22,412 bases of DNA from the IMG/VR virus record IMGVR_UViG_3300020183_000501, positions 1 to 22,412 of that record, one strand, 5' to 3'. Made by a program: the position numbers and the translations under genes. This DNA comes from a virus. The notes under the pieces were generated by a model that did not search any database, was not told the origin of the DNA, and saw only the letters and a list, made by a program, of their open reading frames with translations. Positions 17,220 through 22,412 of the stretch are shown here, piece after piece (position 1 is the stretch's first letter; each line of letters starts with the position of its first letter).

Positions 17220-18313
17220 CAGATGAATCCTCCCCTGCCGCCTTCAGTGCCCAGCAGTTTGCCCGCGGCGAAATCCCTGAGCGAGAAGTCTTTGCTGATG
17301 CTTCTCCTGGAGTAGACTGGTGTGCATGATATTTGGAATTCTTGAATCACAGGCACTTTAGTGGTCCTTGCAACTCCAGCACCGCTGGGACCTGATGCTA
17401 TCGATGTTGTAGATATGTAGTCCACATCCGTCGGCAAAGTAATGGTGAATTCCTTGATTACGATAGGCAAAGAACTGAACTGATAATCGCCGTGGCCATC
17501 TAATCTCAGCACAGGCGGTGGTGTTCCCGCTTCAGGATCCCTACCATAGAACATCTTGGTCACTGAGCGGAAGAAGTGCTGCACCGCTATGACATAGGCG
17601 GCGCTGAACTCATCCTTGGCTGTGAAGGTGCCAGTGATGCTGATGGTAGCCGTGGAAGAATTCTGATAGAACTGATAAGAGTAGTTGCTGTGTGTGGGAC
17701 TTTCTTCAGTGTAATTTGCACTATGAGTCATACTGATGCTGGGCGTGTATGGAAACAACACATAACCCGTGTCTACCAATGGTTTCATTATCTCGTTCTG
17801 AGGATTTATGAACAGGTTACTGGGATCTGATATCCTCACCCTGTCCTCCGATTCGGCACCAGCGAATCTTATCTGATTGTTTTGGCTGGTCAGCTGCCTG
17901 GTAGTAAACATGCCTAGCCCAGCGGCAACCAACCTCGCGGTTTTAGGATCATAGAGCCTAGCGGCTTGTATGCCTAGCTGGCCTAAGCTAGGACTTCTGC
18001 CTGTGGAGTATGCGAAGTCGCTGAACCTGGGATTCCTTGTTCGGCCTATCAGCGCTTGGCTGGCTAGATAGGCCGTGCTGAGCTGCTGTTGCTCGCGTGC
18101 GTTCAACTGCCTAAGGTTGTCACGCTCCAAGTTAGTGAGTATGGCGCCCAGCTGATCATATGTTTGGCGCGTGAATTGTCCTTTGTTGTTGCGATAACTA
18201 ACCGAAGTAGGTATGTCTGATTCGAAACCAACATCAGTGATTTCAGATATGGCAAAACCCATCTGCTTGCTTAATGATTCTAATATCTGTGTCTGACGGG
18301 GAGTATAAGCCAT
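17219..18313 (-). CDS. gp48: Baseplate/tail-tube junction protein, gp48/gp54 type
   Basis: First gene of the structural block. At 364 residues it is the size of T4 gp48, which caps the baseplate centre and starts tube polymerisation together with its paralogue gp54. The most conserved-looking part is residues about 180-260: LFPYTPSISMTHSANYTEES, then a Tyr-rich HSNYSYQFYQNSS segment, ISITGTFTAKDEFSAAYVIA and HFFRSVTKMFYGRD. This reads like the tube-type beta-sandwich and helix shared by tube and tube-initiator proteins. The N-terminal 150 residues are polar and helical. Only one member of the 48/54 pair is present here, so I cannot say which it is; the other may be elsewhere. The start is supported by a late promoter box about 27 bases upstream. 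The ribosome binding site (GGAAAAG) is weak. Confidence 0.82.
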   Translation of the reverse strand: MAYTPRQTQILESLSKQMGFAISEITDVGFESDIPTSVSYRNNKGQFTRQTYDQLGAILTNLERDNLRQLNAREQQQLSTAYLASQALIGRTRNPRFSDFAYSTGRSPSLGQLGIQAARLYDPKTARLVAAGLGMFTTRQLTSQNNQIRFAGAESEDRVRISDPSNLFINPQNEIMKPLVDTGYVLFPYTPSISMTHSANYTEESPTHSNYSYQFYQNSSTATISITGTFTAKDEFSAAYVIAVQHFFRSVTKMFYGRDPEAGTPPPVLRLDGHGDYQFSSLPIVIKEFTITLPTDVDYISTTSIASGPSGAGVARTTKVPVIQEFQISCTPVYSRRSISKDFSLRDFAAGKLLGTEGGRGGFI

Positions 18314-18329
18314 GTCTTTTCCGAGAATA

Positions 18330-18358
18330 TTGTATATCAGTATTTATGGCTGTATAAT
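18330..18358 (+). promoter_or_regulatory. Sigma70-like promoter for the gp55 operon
   Basis: A perfect TATAAT -10 hexamer lies at 18353-18358. TTGTAT at 18330-18335 sits at the ideal 17-base spacing but matches the -35 consensus TTGACA at only three positions. The predicted start is about 18365, giving a leader of less than 20 bases that contains the strong ribosome binding site. This is consistent with host polymerase transcribing the gp55 operon before late genes. Confidence 0.6.
18341..18348 (-). promoter_or_regulatory. Late promoter box for the structural block
   Basis: The minus strand reads CATAAATA, seven of eight bases of the T4 late consensus TATAAATA. It ends 27 bases before the first structural ATG, giving a predicted leader of roughly 20 bases. 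No sigma70-like -35 element is needed at gp55-dependent promoters. The box lies inside the spacer of the opposing promoter for gp55. Confidence 0.68.
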
Positions 18359-18371
18359 CTAACATTATTTT

Positions 18372-18377
18372 GGAGGT
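18372..18377 (+). promoter_or_regulatory. Strong ribosome binding site deciding the TTG start of gp55
   Basis: GGAGGT, a full-strength Shine-Dalgarno core, lies five bases before TTG at 18383-18385. No in-frame ATG occurs until Met97 (RIMTFDH), well inside conserved-looking sequence, so the site fixes the TTG as the start. Confidence 0.85.
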
Positions 18378-18382
18378 GCAAC

Positions 18383-19195
18383 TTGGCCAAGATCAACTAT
18401 CTAAACAACAGGGATCTGTTAAAAGAGATTCACAAGAGCAAGAACAGCTATTGTTCCTACATCTCGCCCGAGGACGGAGCTTATGATCTGATATTGCCTA
18501 ATCTCAGCAAGATAAATCGCAATACCATCGCGGAAGCCAAGCGCGCTAGGGCAGAACGATTGGCCAGGATCGATTGGGAGACTGCGCTTAAGAACAACAG
18601 CAAGGCCAAGCTGGACGAGTTCAAGCGAGATCCGAAAAAGATAGCCAAGACCGACCTAGTGTTCCGCATCATGACCTTCGATCACGTACCGTTGGCACCT
18701 GGACGCAAGAAGTCGCCTAAGAGCAAGGCTGATAATCATGCCAAGGTCAATTTTCCGCCTTTCCAGCATTTCAAGCTGAGGGAAGATGACGTCACGTTCT
18801 GTGTGGGCAAGAGCCATTGGCAAGGAGGTATGGTTAACGGACAATTCAACAAGGACCATGGCAAGATGACCAACGAGCTGGCTAGGATGTTCATGAAGCT
18901 CTGCGAGCGCTATGGCACCCGCGGCAACTGGCGTGGTTATACCTACAACGACGAGATGCGCAGCCAAGCGCTGTTGCAGCTGTCACAGGTCGGTCTGCAG
19001 TTCGACGAGAGCAAGAGCTCGAACCCTTTCGCGTATTACACCGCTACCATAACCAACAGCTTCACACGCATCCTCAACCTCGAAAAGCGCAATCAAAGCA
19101 TGCGGGATGACATATTGGAAATGAATGGCATGACACCCAGTTACACCCGCCAGACTGAATGGGGCACAGGCGGTGGGCGCGGTCCTGACGAATGA
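18383..19195 (+). CDS. gp55: Late-transcription sigma factor, gp55-like
   Basis: A 270-residue sigma-family protein that should direct host polymerase to late promoters. Residues 4-14 (INYLNNRDLLK) match the T4 gp55 start (YNYVNNKELLQ). Residues about 175-235 match its sigma-2-like core: an ERYGTRGNWRGYTYNDEM stretch, then QFDESKSSNPFAYYT and NSFTRILNLEKRNQ, against FNFSGYTQSWKQEM, FDETKYKNPHAYIT and NAFVQRIKKERKE in T4. It is about 85 residues longer than T4 gp55 (185), with an extra basic segment (about 45-140) between the two matching parts. The T4 C-terminal clamp-binding motif (SLDFLYE) is absent; this protein ends WGTGGGRGPDE. It starts at TTG after GGAGGT. Its stop overlaps the next start by four bases. 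Confidence 0.88.
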   Translation: MAKINYLNNRDLLKEIHKSKNSYCSYISPEDGAYDLILPNLSKINRNTIAEAKRARAERLARIDWETALKNNSKAKLDEFKRDPKKIAKTDLVFRIMTFDHVPLAPGRKKSPKSKADNHAKVNFPPFQHFKLREDDVTFCVGKSHWQGGMVNGQFNKDHGKMTNELARMFMKLCERYGTRGNWRGYTYNDEMRSQALLQLSQVGLQFDESKSSNPFAYYTATITNSFTRILNLEKRNQSMRDDILEMNGMTPSYTRQTEWGTGGGRGPDE

Positions 19196-19932
19196 AGCTG
19201 ATCGCGGGCGGGGATAGCTTCGTTTGGGGATCAGAGCTCCGGGATCACAAGCACGGTGGTCCAGGTGGACACAGTCCGTCCACTTATCCCGCGCTGTTGG
19301 CACAGCAGAATGGGCTCGATTATGAATGTGTCGCCATGCCTGGCAGCGGCAACGACAGCATAGCCAGGCGCGTCATCGAAGCATGCTACGATCAAGACGA
19401 TGTCATGGTCTTGGTGTCTTGGACTTGGAGCGCGAGATACGAATTTTGGATCGATAAAAAAAGCCATTGGGAAACAGTATCTAGTGCTCAATACGAGCGC
19501 AAAGCTTTCGCACCCTTTGCTGAACTCAGCAAGGATTTCATACAAACCTATTTCAATGATGTTGGATTCAGCGACTACTGGGAGACATACACCAGCTTGC
19601 GTGAGATCACGAGATTGCAAGATCATCTCACCGCGAGGAGCATACCTTATATGTTCACTATCTGCGATAACTGGTTTGAAAAAGCGGACTGCCTCAGGAA
19701 ACCAGATCCCGTTATCTCATCATTACACTATCATTTGGATAAACGAAGATGGTTCTTCTTCCCAGAAGGTTCCAAATATCCAAAGACCACCACTCCACGC
19801 GGTTTCTATCAATGGGCAGTGGAAGAAGGGTATGAGCAAGGTCCTCAGCTTCATCCATTAGAAGAGGCCCATGTATCCGCTGCCAAACTCATGTCAGATA
19901 GATTCTTGACACTGATCAACGAAAGACCATAA
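19192..19932 (+). CDS. SGNH/GDSL-like hydrolase
   Basis: A 246-residue protein with the landmarks of the SGNH hydrolase fold. There is an N-terminal GDSFVWG block (candidate nucleophile Ser9), a glycine/asparagine block PGSGNDSIARRV (50-61), and a C-terminal HPLEEAH (221-227) placed like the catalytic His block. Family members are esterases, lipases or acyl/acetyl hydrolases; the substrate cannot be read here. No signal peptide or membrane segment is present, so it should act in the cytoplasm. The region 120-210 is rich in Trp, Tyr and Phe. Its start overlaps the gp55 stop (ATGA) and gp47 begins 9 bases after its end, so it is probably expressed with both. Related small proteins of unknown role occur in marine T4-like phages; this is from memory. 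It could modify a surface sugar or be catalytically degenerate. Confidence 0.75.
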   Translation: MKLIAGGDSFVWGSELRDHKHGGPGGHSPSTYPALLAQQNGLDYECVAMPGSGNDSIARRVIEACYDQDDVMVLVSWTWSARYEFWIDKKSHWETVSSAQYERKAFAPFAELSKDFIQTYFNDVGFSDYWETYTSLREITRLQDHLTARSIPYMFTICDNWFEKADCLRKPDPVISSLHYHLDKRRWFFFPEGSKYPKTTTPRGFYQWAVEEGYEQGPQLHPLEEAHVSAAKLMSDRFLTLINERP

Positions 19933-19941
19933 ACTAAGGCA

Positions 19942-20955
19942 ATGGCAAATCCATTCAACAGAGCCCTGCTGTTCACAGACATCCACTTTGGGATGAAGAG
20001 CAACAGCCAGCAACACAACCAAGACTGCATCGATTTCATCGAATGGGCCACTGACCTAGGCAAAGCCAAAGCCTGTGACCGCGTGATATTCGCGGGCGAT
20101 TGGCATCACAATCGCGCCAGCATATCGGTCTATACGCTCACAGCCAGCCTACGTGGCCTGGAGATAATCAGCAGCAAGTTTGACCGCGCTGATTTCATAC
20201 CAGGCAACCATGATCTCTATTACAGGGACAAGAGGACCGTGGCCAGCATCGAATGGGCGCGGCACATACCCAACATACACATACACAATGATACCTATCG
20301 CGAGGGCGACTTCGTGATGATCCCGTGGCTGGTAGGCGATGAATACAAGCATCTGAAGCGACTATCGGCCAAGCATGTCATCGGACACTTCGAGCTACCG
20401 CACTTCAAGATGAACGCCATGGTGGACATGCCAGACCACGGGGAGATACAGGCCGAGGACCTCGGCGGCGTCGAGCATGTCTGGACCGGACACTTCCACA
20501 AGCGACAGCAGCGCGGCAACATCAACTACATAGGCAACGCTTTCCCACACAACTACGCCGACGCTTGGGATGATGAGCGCGGTGCGGTGATATTGTGTTG
20601 GGATGGCACAAGGGAGTATCACGCTTGGCCTGGCGCGCCGCGCTACAGGACCATCAAGCTGAGCCAGCTGCTGGACAGCCCAGACACCCACCTCACACAT
20701 GAGAGCTATCTCAGGGTCAACATCGACATACCGATATCATATGAAGAAGCTAACTTCATCCGCGAGACTTTCGATCAACAATACAAACCGCGCGAGCTAG
20801 CGCTGATACCGCAGAAGCAAGACGAAGCTGTGTTCGACACCGCGGTAGAGATAAAGTTCGAGAGCGTGGATCAGATCGTGCATGGACAGCTGGCTGCGGT
20901 CGAGAGCGAATTCTATGATCCCAAGCTACTATTGCAGATATATGAGAACCTATGA
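19942..20955 (+). CDS. gp47: Recombination endonuclease subunit gp47 (SbcD/Mre11 family)
   Basis: At 337 residues it matches T4 gp47 (339), the metal-dependent nuclease partner of the gp46 SMC-type ATPase. The complex resects DNA ends for recombination-dependent replication and helps degrade host DNA. All calcineurin-type phosphoesterase motifs are visible in order: DIHFG (13-17), GDWHHNR (52-58), GNHD (about 92-95), a middle His in VIGHFE, and GHFH in VWTGHFHKRQ. After the nuclease core, the C-terminal 100 residues resemble the capping and ATPase-binding part. AAGG a few bases upstream of the ATG serves as ribosome binding site. gp46, usually nearby, is not in the window; a radical SAM gene comes next instead, with a four-base overlap. 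Confidence 0.93.
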   Translation: MANPFNRALLFTDIHFGMKSNSQQHNQDCIDFIEWATDLGKAKACDRVIFAGDWHHNRASISVYTLTASLRGLEIISSKFDRADFIPGNHDLYYRDKRTVASIEWARHIPNIHIHNDTYREGDFVMIPWLVGDEYKHLKRLSAKHVIGHFELPHFKMNAMVDMPDHGEIQAEDLGGVEHVWTGHFHKRQQRGNINYIGNAFPHNYADAWDDERGAVILCWDGTREYHAWPGAPRYRTIKLSQLLDSPDTHLTHESYLRVNIDIPISYEEANFIRETFDQQYKPRELALIPQKQDEAVFDTAVEIKFESVDQIVHGQLAAVESEFYDPKLLLQIYENL

Positions 20956-22400
20956 CAAGGATCATCGCCAACGTCGATCTTTCTCAATATTTCACTTTAG
21001 GCAAAGAATGGCTCTATGAAACAGTCAAATCTTTGCATAAAGGAAAATATGATGATGATGAAAGGATACTTTTCTTCTTAGATCAGAATGATAAGAGAAA
21101 ATATTCAAATGAAAAAGGAGAAATCGAATCATGGTTAGACGAATGTCTAACCATGATAGACATCCCGGAATATTTTGTTATCAAAAGATTCACAGCAAAC
21201 ACAGTTGATGGATCTGATGTAAATCGAGATAAAGCGATCTGTGTGTTACCGTGGATTCACTTATATGTGAATCCAGAAGGCGATCTAGCTCCTTGTTGCA
21301 TAGGTAAACCTATATTAGGCAACATAAAGGATTATCCAACCGTCGATGAAGCTATTAACTCTATCGAATACAAAAATCTAAGATCAAACATGCTTTCAGG
21401 TAAAAAGCATTCTGCGTGTTCTAAATGTTATGAAAATGAAGATAGTGGACGAGGCAGTGGACGATTGATTGCTAACAATCAATGGGTTAGATATCTAGAC
21501 AACGTTAGAAGCGTAGATTTACATGATTTTGCACTTAGATTCTACGACATCAGGCTTTCAAATATTTGTAACTTCAAGTGCAGGACTTGTAGTGGCACAT
21601 TCAGTTCAAGCATAGCCCTAGAAGATGAACAGTTAGGTCACCTGAGAACTAACTCACAATCAGAGATGATACACAAAACTTTTATTAAATCTGTGATGGA
21701 TCACATACAAGACCTAGAAGAAATCTATTTTGCTGGTGGTGAACCTCTTATTATGGAAGAAAACTATCAGATATTAGATTTATTGATACAAAAAAACAAA
21801 TGTGATATACCAATCTATTATAATACCAATTTCAGCAATCTAAAGTATAAGAAAGTTTTGATAACAGAAATTTGGAAAAAATTCAGAAATATAACCCTTG
21901 GTCTCAGTTTAGATGCTATGGGAACAAGAGCTGAATATCTTCGTAAAGGCACAAAGTGGAATCGAATTTTAGATAATATAAAGATCGTCAAAAGAGAATG
22001 TCCTAATGTTAGGCTTACTATCGCCTCAACCTGGAGCATCTATAATTCTCTCCATCTCCCTGATTTCCATTCATGGTTGATTAAAAATGATATAGTAGAT
22101 CCTAACGATATCACACTCCATGCTGCAAATGGAGATCTACACGATTTGCTTTTATTACCTGATCATTTGAAAAACAAAGCTAAAGAAAATGCTATGAACA
22201 TGATCAATGATATCAGATCACATCCATGTTCAGATAAGTTCATAGAGTCATGGCAAAAGAACATCGACTATCTAACAAGCGGTGATAAATCCTACCTTTT
22301 GGATAGATTTATCATCAGGACACAACAACTAGATCAAATCCGTAAAGAAGATTTTTTAACAGCTTTTCCAGAGTTGCAACAACTATTTTTACCAAGATGA
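20952..22400 (+). CDS. Radical SAM protein with N-terminal SPASM/twitch-like cysteine domain
   Basis: A 482-residue enzyme. The radical SAM signature Cx3Cx2C is at Cys206, Cys210 and Cys213 (ICNFKCRTC), followed by the GGEP motif (262-265) that contacts the S-adenosylmethionine amino group. A second cysteine set lies before it: Cys97 (ICVLPW), Cys115-Cys116 (LAPCC) and Cys156/Cys159 (ACSKCYE), the pattern of SPASM/twitch auxiliary iron-sulfur domains, which usually come after the radical SAM barrel. Residues 1-80 are charged and unfamiliar. Such enzymes often modify peptides or small molecules, but no precursor peptide is visible here. The start overlaps the gp47 stop by four bases and lacks a strong ribosome binding site. 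Composition changes sharply at this junction: 20 of 60 G+C at 21001-21060 against 35 of 60 at 20401-20460. The substrate is unknown. Confidence 0.87.
   Translation: MTRIIANVDLSQYFTLGKEWLYETVKSLHKGKYDDDERILFFLDQNDKRKYSNEKGEIESWLDECLTMIDIPEYFVIKRFTANTVDGSDVNRDKAICVLPWIHLYVNPEGDLAPCCIGKPILGNIKDYPTVDEAINSIEYKNLRSNMLSGKKHSACSKCYENEDSGRGSGRLIANNQWVRYLDNVRSVDLHDFALRFYDIRLSNICNFKCRTCSGTFSSSIALEDEQLGHLRTNSQSEMIHKTFIKSVMDHIQDLEEIYFAGGEPLIMEENYQILDLLIQKNKCDIPIYYNTNFSNLKYKKVLITEIWKKFRNITLGLSLDAMGTRAEYLRKGTKWNRILDNIKIVKRECPNVRLTIASTWSIYNSLHLPDFHSWLIKNDIVDPNDITLHAANGDLHDLLLLPDHLKNKAKENAMNMINDIRSHPCSDKFIESWQKNIDYLTSGDKSYLLDRFIIRTQQLDQIRKEDFLTAFPELQQLFLPR
21131..21154. repeat. Perfect inverted repeat, 10-bp stem
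   Basis: ATGGTTAGAC (21131-21140) and GTCTAACCAT (21145-21154) pair perfectly across a four-base loop (gaat), inside the 5' part of the radical SAM gene. No T-run follows, so it is not a typical terminator. Confidence 0.9.
21253..21274. repeat. Perfect inverted repeat, 8-bp stem
   Basis: GGATTCAC (21253-21260) pairs perfectly with GTGAATCC (21267-21274) across a six-base loop. It lies at the codons around Trp101 of the radical SAM protein, just after Cys97. Confidence 0.88.
21464..21483. repeat. Perfect inverted repeat, 8-bp stem
   Basis: ATTGATTG (21464-21471) pairs perfectly with CAATCAAT (21476-21483) across a four-base loop (ctaa), inside the radical SAM gene. Confidence 0.88.
22283..22314. 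repeat. Inverted repeat, 9-bp stem with long loop
   Basis: TGATAAATC (22283-22291) pairs with GATTTATCA (22306-22314) across 14 bases, near the 3' end of the radical SAM gene. No poly-T tract follows directly, so a terminator role is not supported. Confidence 0.7.
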
Positions 22401-22412
22401 TCGTTGTATTGG

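Noticed and set aside
18481-20971. Minus-strand frames opposite gp55, the hydrolase and gp47
   Set aside because: The plus-strand genes carry clear catalytic or family motifs and tight operon spacing; the opposite frames overlap each other and show none.
21145-21160. Stem-loop at 21131-21154 as a transcription terminator
   Set aside because: No run of T follows the stem, and it lies early in an intact coding frame.
1-22412. tRNA genes, integrase or attachment sites, insertion sequences
   Set aside because: No cloverleaf-like pattern, recombinase motif or terminal repeats were seen; nearly every base is accounted for by structural or replication genes.

Overview
The window looks like part of the genome of a T4-type contractile-tailed phage (myovirus). 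It most resembles the marine and freshwater branch, the cyanophages and pelagiphages, rather than T4 itself. The reasons are the T4 baseplate order on one strand, a divergent late sigma factor (gp55 type) and gp47 nuclease, a very large virion structural gene after gp6, and a hub protein without a built-in lysozyme. The host cannot be read from the sequence: there is no tRNA, photosystem gene or other host marker.

Minus strand, 18313 down to 1, is one long structural block, read right to left: tail-tube/baseplate junction protein (gp48/gp54 type), gp53-type wedge protein, a 995-residue hub protein in the gp27 position, a gp5-type OB/beta-helix spike without lysozyme domain, a separate lytic transglycosylase, gp25, a 1200-residue gp6, and a giant structural gene open from 7421 through base 1 (at least 2473 codons, no stop). 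Gaps are 46 bases or less. Two T4-type late promoter boxes are visible, at 18341-18348 and 11045-11052.

Plus strand, 18383 to 22400, holds gp55 (TTG start, strong ribosome binding site), an SGNH/GDSL-like hydrolase, the gp47 recombination nuclease and a radical SAM enzyme. The four genes overlap or nearly touch and look like one operon. The radical SAM gene is much more AT-rich than its neighbours and is probably a late arrival.

The two blocks diverge from a 69-base region. There a sigma70-like promoter towards gp55 overlaps an opposing late box of the kind gp55 recognises. This suggests a compact early-to-late switch: host polymerase makes gp55, and gp55 then fires the structural block from the same DNA. 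The most unusual features are this overlap, the altered gp55 (large insert, no visible clamp-binding tail), the hub lysozyme moved to its own gene, the giant ORF, repeat-built linkers in three baseplate proteins, and the foreign-looking radical SAM gene with several perfect stem-loops.
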